From Macrostomum hystrix (lineage: Eukaryota > Platyhelminthes > Macrostomidae): a DNA stretch of 64,000 nucleotides. Shown here piece by piece: positions 33,845 through 45,455 of this stretch; within the stretch, counting starts at the first letter, position 1; each line of letters opens with the position of its first letter. The stretch lies in NCBI GenBank assembly GCA_950097015.1, contig CATNEN010000002.1, positions 8,695,501 to 8,759,500 of the forward strand. Reading direction: 5' to 3'. A program made the translations under genes and the position numbers. The notes beneath the pieces are model-generated. The model did not search any database. It worked only from the letters and a program-made list of their open reading frames with translations, and was not told the DNA's origin.

Positions 33845-34700
33845 GTGTGAGAGTGTCATGAGCTGCTGTATGTGCTGAGTGACAGTGTGAGTGTGTCATG
33901 AGCTGCTGTATGTGCTGAGTGACAGTGTGAGTGTGTCATGAGCTGCTGTATGTGCTGAGTGACAGTGTGAGTGTCATGAGCTGCTGTAATGTTCTGAGTG
34001 ACAGTGTGAGTGTGTCATGAGCTGCTGTATGTGCTGAGTGACAGTGTGAGTGTCATGAGCTGCTGTATGTGCTGAGTGACAGTGTGAGTGTGTCATGAGC
34101 TGCTGTATGTGCTGAGTGACAGTGTGGGTGTGTCATGCGCTGCTGTATGTGCTGAGTGACAGTGTGAGTGTGTCATGAGCTGCTGTATGTGCTGAGTGAC
34201 AGTGTGAGTGTGTCATGAGCTGCTGTATGTGCTGAGTGACAGTGTGAGTGTGTCATGAGCTGCTGTATGTGCCGAGTGACAGTGTGAGTGTCATGAGCTG
34301 CTGTATGTGCTGAGTGACAGTGTGAGTGTGTCATGAGCTGCTGTATGTGCTGAGTGACAGTGTGAGTGTGTCATGAGCTGCTGTATGTGCTGAGTGACAG
34401 TGTGAGTGTGTCATGAGCTGCTGTATGTGCTGAGTGACAGTGTGAGTGTGTCATGAGCTGCTGTATGTGCTGAGTGACAGTGTGAGTGTGTCATGAGCTG
34501 CTGTATATGCTGAGTGACAGTGTGAGTGTCATGAGCTGCTGTATGTGCTGAGTGACAGTGTGGGTGTGTCATGCGCTGCTGTATGTGCTGAGTGACAGTG
34601 TGAGTGTGTCATGAGCTGCTGTATATGCTGAGTGACAGTGTGAGTGTCATGATCTGCTGTATGTGCTGAGTGACAGTGTGGGTGTGTCATTAGCTGCTTT
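33845..34700. repeat. 40-bp minisatellite upstream of F-box gene D
   Basis: About 21 copies of a 40-bp unit starting TGAGCTGCTGTATGTGCTGA, with 38-bp variants that lack one TG. Ends about 70 bp before the first exon of F-box gene D, so it lies in its promoter or first intron. Confidence 0.97.
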
Positions 34701-34769
34701 GTATTTCTAGCGCCTCAATAAGTTAAAAGCAAAAGAGACTCGACTAGAACTTTTCAATTTTTTTTACAG

Positions 34770-36749
34770 CATCTTAGACATTGCTTACTGGAGCATCTGC
34801 CCAATGAGCTGCTCACACGAGTCCTCTCTGAGATGGACCAGACCAGCCGGTCAAAGTGCGCTCAGTTGAGCCGCCGCTGGCAGCAGCTGGCCATGCAGCC
34901 GCGGCTGTGGCGCAGGCTTCGGATCAACGATGGACCTGGCATTGACGTGGAGCTAATGCGTCGTCTGTCCGTCTGGCTTTCTGGCTCGCTGCTTGAGCTT
35001 GACTTTAGGTTTAAAGCGCAGAACCTGGCTGGCGCCTCGCTGCTGACTTCGTTGCTGACTAACGCGCGCAATCTGCAGCATCTCGCCGTTCATTGGCTAA
35101 GGAGCTCGCCAGGTGAGTACAACCCACTCTCATTTCTGGGCAGCTGCTGCCCCCACTTGCGGACTCTGCGACTGCTGCTGTGCTTCAGCGATGCGGTAGC
35201 GACTGCCGGCGCGCTGGCGCAGCTGCAGGCCGGCTGCCCGGACCTCTCGCATATGGAAATCGTTGTGTCCCATGTCAGCCTAGAGCCGCAGATTGCGTCA
35301 ACCTTCGCTTCCCTGATTGGTCGCTTGAAGTCTCTCAGCCTGGGCCTGAACTTCCCTTATTGGTCGATATTTCCTAAGCTATCCGTGTGCGCTGAGCTGC
35401 GGTCTTTGGCCCTGTGCAACATTAGAGAGTCAGGTGAGCGGCCGTGTCTGGAGTATTACGCAATCGCAGTGTATGTGTTTTTTATTCTTCAATTAGCATA
35501 TATGGAGACACTGGAAGCCGGTGGCTATGGGCGAGAGTACAACAGTGGCTCCTTAACGAGTTATACCGTTTTATATTGCTAAAGATCTGCGCGCTGCCTC
35601 TCTAAAACATTATTGAAACACTATAAGCCTATTAGGCGTTTGGACTCAACTGCTTCGACTTTAAAAGGTGGCATGATGAATCCAAGCGACGTGGTAGTTT
35701 GTAGATTGCGGACGATTAGCAAGTCTTATTTGGTCCATACGTCTTTATCCTAAAACTTGGCAGACATCCACCCCACACCCCATCCTTGCTAGACCTTCTA
35801 CCACTGCTACCCCGGCTGCCCGGCTTGTCCGAGCTTACGCTGCGTTTCGGCGCAGTCACCGACGTCTTCATCCGCAGCCTGGCTGATGTCTGCCGCGATC
35901 TCCGCTCCCTTCGACTGCAGGGTGGTCTTGCTAGCGGGCTGACTTCAGACAGCCTCTTAATGCTGCTGGAAGGCTGCCAAAAGCTGCGGTGCCTGGACGT
36001 GCTGGACTACCTGAAGCTGCACAGTGCTGACTACCGACGTGTTGTGTCATCTCTGCCAGCAGGCCTTGCAGAACTGCGGCTGCAATGCACAGAGCTGACC
36101 GAGGAGGACCTGAAGGTGCAGCTGCCTGGGGGCCTGAGGCGGCTGGAGCTCCGCCTGCTCTCTAGCAGCAGTAGGGACAGTGTTCGAGGACTACGGGCTG
36201 GCGTGGCAGGTTGCGCAGGTGAGAACTGGCGTCTGTTTGCTGTTTGTCATTTAAAAGCTTTCAATATGATGCTTTTGCTAAAAATCTGCAGAGCTAACAC
36301 ACCTGAATTTAACTGACTGTCACGATGAGCTCCTGCCAGCTCTGCTCAGTAAGCTGCCTCGCCTGCACTGCCTCCGCTTCACCGACTGCCGCAATCTCAG
36401 CCGCCTGGCCTGGACCAACTTGCGTGCTCTGACCGGCAGCTCGCCTGATCTGCATGAGCTGCAGGCCTTGCAGTGCCCCGAGTCCAGCCTCACCGATGAG
36501 GCGGTGGCCGACCTGTGCTCCAGTCCTGTTGCCAGGGGCCTCCGGCGTCTAAGGCTTCAGCCCTGCCATCAGTTGACTGGTGCCTCTCTCGCCAGCATCG
36601 CGGGCGCCTGCCCCTGGCTGACCGGCCTCTGGCTCCCAGGCTGCCGTCAGCTGGCTCCAGCGGATCGGGCTCTCATTGCCTCTGGCTTTGACTGCGAGGT
36701 CGACTTCTACCAGTCCATCTCGCTGCTGCCTTGGCCAGACATTTCCTGA
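34770..36749 (+). CDS. F-box/LRR protein, gene D
   Basis: Isolated fourth paralog, apparently intact. Exons 34770-35433, 35793-36218 and 36292-36749, phase 1 at both introns. Exon 1 opens after TTTTTACAG with HLRHCLLEH, then the F-box LPNELLTRVLSEMDQTSRSK and first LRRs. Exon 2 has DLLPLLPRLPGLSELTLRF. Exon 3 begins ELTHLNLTDCHDELLPALLS and contains LTDEAVADLCSSPVARGLRR. Ends LPWPDIS. An ATTAAA polyadenylation-type hexamer lies at 36899. As in B and C there is no ATG before the F-box in exon 1. Expected role: substrate adaptor in an SCF ubiquitin ligase (family knowledge). Confidence 0.82.
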
Positions 36750-37630
36750 TTGTTTTGGTCTGGCTTGAGATTCAGATTGAGTTCATTTTAAGCCTGCATT
36801 TAAGCATGTTCTTGTATAGAACTACTTAACATAGTACTTAACATTGGTACCGTTTTTACCTGGTTTGGTTTTTACCTGAATTAGCATGGAAATCGGATTA
36901 TTAAAGTAATACGCAATCATCTTCGATGACAAAGCGTTTTCAGTTTACTGCGGTTTCTTAAAATCTGATTGTTTTGCGGTCCTAGTGATCACAGTTCTGC
37001 GTATCAGCTTGACAGGAATGATAAAGTGCTGTCCTTGAACGAATTATAACTACAACCATAACTACTCGTATATTCTGTAACGAATGAAAAGCCTCCGAAT
37101 GTCTACATTCAGGATTTAACTGAATTGAGTGGGCTAACTTCAGCAATGGCAGTAATGAATAAGTTTATACAAAAATGTCAAGCCTGCTCGAGTCAATTTA
37201 TTGAAATAACAGTTGGGATCTTATTCCCTTTGCATTGCAATTGATAACTGAAAAAATTAGAAAAAACGACAAAAAAACTGGTGCACAAATGTCTATTGCA
37301 AAAAAACTGCTGCATGTATTTTGTGCCGAAACAAAAAAACTTTTTTCCATGCACTGCTGTTTAGAAATAAATATTCGCTGAATTTTGCAATGGGTTTGGT
37401 CTGCAAAAAAACGATTTCAGGTGTTAAAAACCTAGATGCTTACCTGCCGCACCTGTGCAGCTTTTTGGCCACTAAATTTGGAATACTAAAAGCGTTTTAT
37501 AAAACCGAATTTTGTCCCTGAAAGCAAGATTTCACACGCACTTCCGCAAAATGAAACAAAGTGACATCAGCGAAAAGCACGCGCGCAGTGACCCATTTTG
37601 AAGTTTCTATGAAGTCCTGCTGGGACTGGG
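36750..37630. other. 3' flank and intergenic
   Basis: Converging 3' ends of gene D and the disordered-protein gene. AATAAA on the minus strand near 37197-37202 could end the latter. No other feature seen. Confidence 0.45.
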
Positions 37631-39937
37631 CTAAATGTAACCGAAAGGCTGGCTTCGCTGCTCAAAGCTTGGCGGCCCCGGGAACGGCCAGTTGTCACCG
37701 AAGCCATGCCGACCTCCCAGGCCGCCGAGCTGAACAGCGGAGCTCGGCTGCGCGGTGTCCAGGTTGTCCAGTCCGAAGTCCATGCCGACGCCGCTGCCAA
37801 AAGCATCGTCAGCGCCACTTCCAAAGCCGTCGCCGATGCCGCTTTCGAAGTCGTTGCCAAAACCGTTGCTAGAGCCGCTACCATAGCCGTCAGCAGCATT
37901 GTTGCCGAATTCATTGTCAACAACGCCGCCAAAGCCATTGCCAGCAGCACTGCTGCAGGTACCAAAGCCATCGACAATGCCGCTTCCAAAGCTACATTTA
38001 TTGCCAGTGCAGCTGACAAAACCGTTGCCAGCATTGCTACCGAAGTGATTGCCAACGCCTCTGTCAAATTCGACGGCCAAGCCATCGGTAACGTCATTGC
38101 AAAATCTCTCGTTAAAGACACGACTGTGGCCGCTACCAAAGTTCTTAGTACAGCCACCAAAACCGCTAGTTAGACCAGCACCAAAGCCGCCTCCGCACCC
38201 ATGCTCGCTAAGGCCGCTGTCAAAGTCACTGCGTAGACTGTTTACAAAGCTGTTCCCAGGAAAGTTGCCAAGGCCGTTGCGAAAGCCGCTATCCAGGCCG
38301 TTGGCAAGGCCACCAGTTCCGCCACTTTGCCCCATGTGGGCCGCTGGGTTGAAATTAAGCGAACCAAGGCCTCGATTTGCATCAAATTTAGTGTTTAGCA
38401 TACGATTCTGAGAATAGGGTAGCGGTGGATCCAAGTCGCTAAAGTTTTCTGGCACTCGCCAATCGTCCTTGTCGACAGGATACTCCTGCGCAATCTGGGA
38501 GAAATCTTCCGCAGGGTGAACCCAGCTGTTGTTTGTGTTCGCCCAGTTGACGCCGTTACCAACTGACGGCCAGCCACCATTCATGTTGGGCCACGGGCGT
38601 TCAAGTTGGCTGAAGTTTGCTTGCAGCGGTGATAAGTCGTCGAAGTCGTTTCGATTTTGATTTCCGCAGTCCGGATTATCAAACATGCGTCCACCGTGAA
38701 TGCACATATTGCCCTGTGGCAAGCAGTTGGATAGATTTTTATGCGCTGTCCGCTGGTTTTGAGCCTGAAACTGTAGCTGCTGAAGGATCGCTGAAGAATT
38801 TTGAATGTAAGGCAGCCCAAATTGTTGCTGAGCTGGAGGTGGCGGCGGCGGGGGTTGCGGCGGCGGTGGTGGCGGCTGCGGCGGTGGCGGCGATCGCGCT
38901 TTAGACTGAGTTGGCATCGCTGGCTGCTGACCCTTTATCCCTGGAGTCCCACGCACTGGACTATTTGGTGGAGGTCTGTTCATTGATAAATTAGGGGTAG
39001 TAAACTGGTTAATTCCTCCATTTCCACATGCAACAAAAGTAGAAGGTGATGGGCGTGGCAACTGCTCATTGCATTGCTGAATCTGCGCACTGGTCGCCTT
39101 GTTTTTGGTAAGCTGCTTTTCCCTTCCGCATTGTTGGTTGTCCGAGTACTGGGTGCGATCCTCTGCATACCCGCCACGTTGTCCATCCCAGATTTCGTTT
39201 TCCTGACCGTTCGCGTTCCGATTCCGCTGTTCTACCGCGTAACTATTGTGTTTATCGTTTGAAAGCTGGTCGCTTGAATATTTGCTTCGCTCACCATCCA
39301 GACACCTTTCGCGCTGATCCTCCACGAGCCGGCGATTGCTGCCCTGGTATCTAGTGCGCTGGTCATTGGCATATGAATCTCGACCAGGACTTACGTCTCG
39401 GCGTCTGTTCACTCGACTGTCTGAGTACCTGCCGTCTCTATTTATCAGCTGCGACTGCGATGGCGGCGGAGTTGTTAGTAGCTGCGACTGGAATCGATGG
39501 CGGCTGGTCATGCTGGACGAAGTGCGCTCGCACTGCTCTTGATTCCTGCTACGCTGAACTTCTGCCGGCTGCGAGCAGTTGGTGTTGCTGTCCGCCAGGT
39601 ACAGACTACCACCGCTCCTTGATTCTGTGTTCGCCTTGTCGCTTAGGGAGGTTCCCACCGTCCAAGTGGGGAAGACAAAACTTTGAGTACTTCTAATAGA
39701 TGGCGCATAATAGGAATACGCAGATGAGGAACGTGTCCATTCGTCTGGCTCGGACTCCCAGTTGCGTCGCTGCTTTTGCTGCTTTTGCTGTGGCTGCTGA
39801 TCTGCAGTCAGTGTGTCTCTGCTTTCGCTTGACGATCTACTTGTCGGAGTTCCCCGCGTTCTTGAGGGGCCAGCCCTCCGCAGCTCGGAATTGACATTAG
39901 AGGCGTTGCTCCTAAATCTGCTCATCGAGTGAGACAT
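37631..39937 (-). CDS. Disordered, G-F-repeat protein, 768 residues
   Basis: Single-exon frame from ATG at 39937. Unrecognised family. N-terminal third is Ser/Arg/Gln-rich (MSHSMSRFRSNASN; QQPQQKQQKQRRN). Residues about 175-290 are rich in Arg, Asp, Tyr and Asn. A polyproline block sits at about 345-375, followed by Gln/Asn-rich sequence with short conserved-looking pieces (EDFSQIAQEYPVDKDDW). The last 250 residues are dominated by G-F and N-G-F-G units (GNGFG, SGFGG, GSGADDAFGSG). This composition is typical of condensate-forming or FG-type proteins, but no RNA-binding or nucleoporin domain is visible. The antisense strand is an Ala-rich open frame, a shadow of this repeat. Confidence 0.75.
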   Translation of the reverse strand: MSHSMSRFRSNASNVNSELRRAGPSRTRGTPTSRSSSESRDTLTADQQPQQKQQKQRRNWESEPDEWTRSSSAYSYYAPSIRSTQSFVFPTWTVGTSLSDKANTESRSGGSLYLADSNTNCSQPAEVQRSRNQEQCERTSSSMTSRHRFQSQLLTTPPPSQSQLINRDGRYSDSRVNRRRDVSPGRDSYANDQRTRYQGSNRRLVEDQRERCLDGERSKYSSDQLSNDKHNSYAVEQRNRNANGQENEIWDGQRGGYAEDRTQYSDNQQCGREKQLTKNKATSAQIQQCNEQLPRPSPSTFVACGNGGINQFTTPNLSMNRPPPNSPVRGTPGIKGQQPAMPTQSKARSPPPPQPPPPPPQPPPPPPPAQQQFGLPYIQNSSAILQQLQFQAQNQRTAHKNLSNCLPQGNMCIHGGRMFDNPDCGNQNRNDFDDLSPLQANFSQLERPWPNMNGGWPSVGNGVNWANTNNSWVHPAEDFSQIAQEYPVDKDDWRVPENFSDLDPPLPYSQNRMLNTKFDANRGLGSLNFNPAAHMGQSGGTGGLANGLDSGFRNGLGNFPGNSFVNSLRSDFDSGLSEHGCGGGFGAGLTSGFGGCTKNFGSGHSRVFNERFCNDVTDGLAVEFDRGVGNHFGSNAGNGFVSCTGNKCSFGSGIVDGFGTCSSAAGNGFGGVVDNEFGNNAADGYGSGSSNGFGNDFESGIGDGFGSGADDAFGSGVGMDFGLDNLDTAQPSSAVQLGGLGGRHGFGDNWPFPGPPSFEQRSQPFGYI

Positions 39938-39939
39938 GG

Positions 39940-41940
39940 AGCATCGGGCTTCATTACTTTTTTAAAGTAGAGAAAAAATGCTTCTGCTTGCTTGTTCTTC
40001 ATTTAGCATTACAGTTTATTATCTATGGCTAAAAGCCTCGAAAGGCTCGTTTTCTCAAAATATTCTCGAAATTCTCGAAATAGCTAGTTTTCTCAGCGTT
40101 CCCGCAATACATATTCGCTCCCTGCTGGGGAATCTTTGCCTAAAGCCATCTATGGGTGATTCTCATTGTCTGCCTTTGGCTTGAGCTAATTGAGCGTTGG
40201 CTTAAGAGAGCAGCTTGCTCAAAAAGCTTTAAAATAAAATATTAAAGTCTGATCTTGTGCATATCTGACACAATGCATGTATGGTTGAAGTATTTGAGTG
40301 AGAACCAAGGCCTTCTGACTCGGAAAAACACAATAAAGCTAGCTTGCTATTTACCCGCGTTAACTATACTTTCATGTATCTGCAACTATAGTTAAACAAA
40401 TATCTTTATGGCTCACCCTGCGTGACCTTGAAATGGCAAAAAGCCTCTCAAACGTAAACAATCATTTTTCTCTTTTTTGTTCGTCAAAATGCGCTCGCCT
40501 TTTTGTACTTTACCTCTTTTCCACGTGTCAAGCGCGCCCACCCCAAACTCCCTCTCCCATCACATCATGCTTTCTATCATTGCTGCGCAGTACAGCATGA
40601 TCGAGCTGATTGTATCTGACCGATGCATGTAGTAGGCATAAATCATTTCCTCTTTTTCGATTGCCCACCCACCTCCCTCCCTTCGTCGGTTCTCCCAGTC
40701 ATAAGTGTTGTTACGTAAACGCGAGCCCATCTCCCTCGTAGGTTATAAATAATTCTCTTTTCCAAATGCGCACCCACCCCACTCCCCGTACCAAACAATC
40801 ACTGATCGGCTGGCGAGGTACGTGATCTGGCTGTGCAACGAACAGTTCAAGGATGGTCGGCCTGATTATTCGATCACGGTGTGATCAGGTGATCAGTACT
40901 GAGGTAATCAGTACAAACCTTAACTGCGATGTAGTACAATTCAGTACAGCTTGTTTCTAATTATATATAAATGCCAATGTAGACAACGAACTTCAAATGT
41001 ACACATAAGCTATAAGTATAGGCTTTGGGAAGTATCGCACACGAGACTGCATTGAAGCCGAACCTTAACTGATTAGAAGTAAAAACTAGAACGTGGGCTG
41101 TCTCAAGTCTGGACACTCTCGACCGTGGGTTGGGCCCTCAATCTATGCTGCATCCTTATAAAAATATAAAAAACACAAAAATCAGCTGGGTGCTATCTAC
41201 TTTTGGCTGCAACTGCTGAACGCGACATCACCCAAGGATAAGAGTCGCATCGATCGACGCATTAGGAAGCTAACTGTCAAGATTCGGTATTTTCACATCC
41301 GTTTTTCTGTTCTACATATAGTTGTTTACAGAAAACTGTAAACCTGAGCTGTACATAATTTTGACTAAATTGAGGCTCTTAACGTATCGTTAATTTCGTT
41401 CAATTTTCAGTAGATTTCTGTAATCAAAGTGGCTGTCAGGGTAGTTTTTACATATAAACTTACGACTACCTTAGTAGCAACTGCCCTCGAAGAAACAGTA
41501 CTATTTTTGCTGCAAAACATCAGTTCATTCGTTTTTTTCTCCAAATTTCTAGCTTTTTCTGTGATCTTTCTCACCTGCCATGTACAAAAAATCCACGTAC
41601 ATCCGATTTTAGTGTACCCTCCAAAGCCAATCTCACAAACACGTGCGTTTGAGGCTCTCTACGTTACAACTAGTCAATAATGTTTTTACTTTTCTCATAT
41701 TCTCTGTTTCGCGATCAGTGAATTTAAGGCTCTCTACGTAGTATTCATTCCAAACACTACCCTTCAAGACTTTGTTAGGCTCTAGGCTGTCCTTTTATTT
41801 GAATTTTGGCTATTCATCGAAACTGAAGTTAAATTTCTATTTTCGACACGATTTTCTAAAATTAGATGTTTATTTGGTCAGTGTCTCATCCAGTCAAGTA
41901 AGCGCGCTTATTGTACACTTGCCTCATAATGCTATGCAAC
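39940..41940. other. Intergenic, no gene seen
   Basis: Contains three loosely similar C-rich blocks (around 40540, 40670, 40775; CCCACCCC plus CTCCC) spaced about 110-120 bp, possibly a decayed tandem repeat. No sustained coding frame. Confidence 0.4.
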
Positions 41941-41955
41941 TAGTGCAGTCTACCT

Positions 41956-44059
41956 ATGAGCCATTCTCAATCCGACTCTCTAGCGCCAATCACAGCACAG
42001 CATGTGCAGTCTCAACGGCAGCCTGTACAATCGCTCGTGTTGGAAGACAGGTGGTCCGTGTTAACTGTGTCAGAAGGAGATCAGCCGCGACACTCAGATG
42101 CTCCGTTCCTGTATTGCTACGACTACTTGGGACCTGAGCACAAAGTACTATTCGAAAAATTGCTACAGAGCACACCATGGGAAGCACGCAAATGCAACAT
42201 CAATGAAAATTGGCCTGAAGAGATCTCTTAAAAATTCGGGACCAATTATCCTTACAGACTGGAGTCCAATTTAACAGCGCTTTGCTCAACCTCTACCGAG
42301 ATGGCAAAGATTCCATCGGATTCCACAAGGACGATGAAGATTGCCTTGGATGCTATCCAACAATCGCTAGCCTCTCGCTTGGCTCTGTGAGAACCTTGGT
42401 CATTCGAAATATCAAGGAAATATCAAGGAATTGAGAGACTACAGCCTCGTTATGAGTCCAGGAAGCTTACTGATCATGCGTGGGCTCTCTCAGACTGACT
42501 TCCTACACTCTGTGCTGAAGGAGCAGGATAGTGCACCGCGTATCAATGTCACTTTTCGCTGCGTTCAGACAACGAATGGAACTGCTGACAGCTCCGAGAA
42601 GCAGGACGTCGAAGATGCCCTAGCACTCGAATCAGCAAATAGCAAAGAAGTTAATCCAAGTGAAGCCGAACCGCAAACAGCTACCGCAGAAGAAAGCGAA
42701 ACTGCGGTTGACATCTCATTTCTAAGTCGACAAGCCAAACAATCAAGAACAAGGTGGCGCAAGAGGCAATCAGTGACAGGCAGCAACTCGGAGGCAACAT
42801 CTGCAGAGGAATCGAGCCTATGTGGCGGACAGGCGACAGCTCAATTCAAAGTTCCGAAAAATAAGAAAGCAAAGAAAGGACAAGTGCTGAGAAAAGCAAG
42901 CGATAGACCGGAAACACGAACTTTAGCAGTGAAAGCGACCCAAACCAAAGCAGTGCTCGTCGACACGGCATACAACACCGACTCCAGTCTACTGATGGAC
43001 ACGGACCTTAAACGGTTGAAAGCGGTTGAAGGTGTTCAGCGGTCCTGAGTGAGATCAAGCAGCTAGCAAACCGGCTTTCTATGGATGACTATATACAAAA
43101 AACCCGAAATACGCTCCAGTCGTTGATTTCTTCACTAAGTCACAATATTGAGGCCTGGGTTTTGGCCAGCCAAGCAGAGATTCTTAAAACACTGAACACG
43201 AGTAAAGCAGAATCAACTAAGCAAGCAAAGCAAATGATTGCCGCAACCAAAGAGTTGCTCATCGACGAAGAACGTGCAACAAGAGGGGGTATTCACTAAG
43301 TAAATACTTAGTGAAGCGGCTATCAAGGAGTTGCATTATAAAATCACAGAGATGCATTGCCAGCCGAAACAGGTGTTAAGCCCAAGCAGGCCATATGCAG
43401 AAGCCTTAAAATCTCAAACAGCATCATCAGCACCATCGAGGAGCGAACAGCCGACAAGACCTCCAGAAATCTCGGTTCTGGCAGCGCCAGCAGAACAAGC
43501 AGCTCGACACCCAAAAAGGTCAAAAAACACGATGCAATCGTTCTGAGCAAGCGAGGAAAAATGATAGACTACAGAAGAATTTTGCCTAGCAACACGCTGC
43601 GAGTTGTGTACTACGAGTCGCAAAGTAAATTAATAGAAATCCTAAGAGCACCGAACTTTGTCGCTCAAGAGTGCTTAGTAATCGACTCTACAAAGTAGAG
43701 TCAGCGATTGCAGAGGGATCGGCAAACCATCATGGGAGCTGTCAGCACCTTGTCATTCTTCCCGAAAAGAACACCACAGTCGCACAAATATTCCTAGGCG
43801 AGCTGAAGTACTACAATGTAAACCATCGCCTACTGGTAATCGATTTCGCCGATCTCCACCATCAGTTGGATGGAGTACTGAGTGGATTATCTTCATACAG
43901 CTATTGCAGTTGTGTGAAAGACCTGCAAATTAAAACAAGAAGCTATGTAAGCCTTCCAATGAAAAACAGCAGAATTCTAACTAATTCGAGAGGTAACGAA
44001 AGGCTGGATTACTTTCCTGGAAAGAAGCACTCACACTCAGTACGAGACCGCTCGAATTA
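41956..44059 (+). pseudogene. Broken gene with AlkB-type oxygenase domain
   Basis: N-terminal part resembles AlkB/ALKBH2-3 Fe(II)/2-oxoglutarate dioxygenases, which repair alkylated nucleic acids. Pieces: FLYCYDYLGPEHKVLFEKLL, then after a frameshift near 42230 DLLKIRDQLSLQTGVQFNS and LNLYRDGKDSIGFHKDDE, then ASLSLGSVRTLVIRN, a second break near 42425, YSLVMSPGSLLIMRG and PRINVTFRC. The metal ligands are visible (H at 42324, D at 42330, H at 42506), as are the 2-oxoglutarate Arg residues (42539, 42557). The substrate-lid region between WPE and DLLKI seems short. After it come an acidic/basic low-complexity region, a helical segment (43045-43298) and a degraded C-terminal region (43357-44059; SNTLRVVYYESQSKLIEILR, ADLHHQLDGV) in shifted frames. 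At least four frame breaks. Probably a mobile-element ORF or dead host gene. Confidence 0.7.
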
Positions 44060-44523
44060 AATATCATCAGAACTCCTTCGACAGAAGTCAAAGAGATTTC
44101 ACATCTCCCACTTACAACGAGAACTAGCATGCAAATGTAGAGGACAGCCGCGGATTACGTCACCGTTGCGGTTAAATCGCTATCCCAGATATGATCTCTC
44201 TGGCCACAACAACGCAGCAAGCGCACAATATGAGACTGCTCCCTACTGGGAGAGGCACTCAAGAGGTACTCGAGACGATCGCGACTACGGTGGTGCTGTT
44301 GGCTGGCAGCCGTCCGATCGCCACGCCACCCGCCACAACGGACGCTACAGTACCAGGCCTTGGTAGATCAACCTGTACGAATTCGTACGGCCTGTACGAA
44401 TTCAGGCCCTGCAGTGCCGCCAGTTCGGCCTCAATAGGGCTCGGCTGCTGCTGTGCCCTGGACTGGAAAGTGCGTGCTCTACAACGCCGAGGCTGCTGGA
44501 CTGAGACCTGCTTCCAGCAGGTC
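44060..44523. other. Tail region after the AlkB pseudogene
   Basis: Includes an Arg/Tyr/Asp-rich open stretch at 44166-44366 (SRGTRDDRDYGG) that may be the original C-terminal tail; in-frame stops separate it from the rest. Confidence 0.3.
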
Positions 44524-45200
44524 TGTCTCATCGTCAGGCAGTGTGAACTTTCACTCCGCTTTGGAGGTTGGCCCTGAGATGTAGCCACTTCCAACATATG
44601 CGTTCTAATGCAATCCAACCAATGCATTGCTTACTATCGCTTACTATCCGCTGATTCGCTAAACGCAGGCTACCAATGACAGTCTAACATACACTACCTA
44701 TTTAACATACGAAAGTACGAAGCAGTCGGGAACCTCGGCACCACCCCACTCTCAACCTTGAACTCCACTAGAGCCGATCAGAATATAGTTTGGATTACTA
44801 GATATTAGACATTGACCTTGGACCGCAACCCATCGAACGGACTCGATGAGTATCTCGATCTTGACTGCTTCTTACTTAGTTTATCGATTGATTACTATCA
44901 TTGTGATTGCTTAAATACATCAGACATCAGGTTAGAAATATAACACCTTAGAGAAGGTTTAACACCGCTGGAAACATTGAGTCGAACTCACCGCTTATTG
45001 ACTTAACTCAGAACATTAGAACAAAGAGCGAACCACAGATACAGAAGACCATCAAACCAAAGATATATCAGCCCTCAAGGGCGCGAATTGCATTTCAAGT
45101 CCTCCAACCTTCTGCGCCCCTCAAACGAATGTGGCCTCGCCGTGGAATCGAACCTAGGGACCCTGGTGCGAGGGGCAAGCGCTAGAAACCACACCTCCAC
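44524..45200 (-). mobile_element. tRNA-derived SINE, copy 5, split by an LTR
   Basis: SINE body 44524-44574 (CATCGTCAGGCAGTGTGAAC) continues at 45071 (CCCTCAAGGGCGCGAATTGC) to a decayed tRNA-like head near 45180. The interruption exactly separates adjacent bases of the SINE consensus. Confidence 0.75.
44575..45070. mobile_element. Probable solo LTR (496 bp)
   Basis: Starts TGAGATGTAGCC, ends AGATATATCA (5'-TG...CA-3'), and is flanked by a 4-bp duplication GCCC (44571-44574 and 45071-45074) of SINE sequence. No coding capacity. This is the signature of a solo LTR left after recombination of an LTR retrotransposon. Strand unknown. Confidence 0.65.
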
Positions 45201-45455
45201 ACACTTAGGTGCGAAGGCCGACCATTTGGTGCCTACGTATCGGACAATCCTAGTGACTGCATCTGCATCTAATTCCACACGAAGTCATAAATGCGGCACA
45301 CGATTCTAAGAAATACGATACGTGCTCATAGAAGCCTATTTTATATTTTTCTGCTAATAAACTAAAAAACGCATTTATATTTCAAAATGTTAGCCTCCAT
45401 ACTCAAAGATTGCTTCCCAGCAAACAAGCTCAGTGTTAGTCGAGCCAAGGCTTCG

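Noticed and set aside
37706-38173. Ala-rich 155-codon plus-strand frame
   Set aside because: Exact antisense of the G-F repeat of the minus-strand disordered gene.
45075-45278. Minus-strand 67-codon frame
   Set aside because: Falls within the SINE head and flank.
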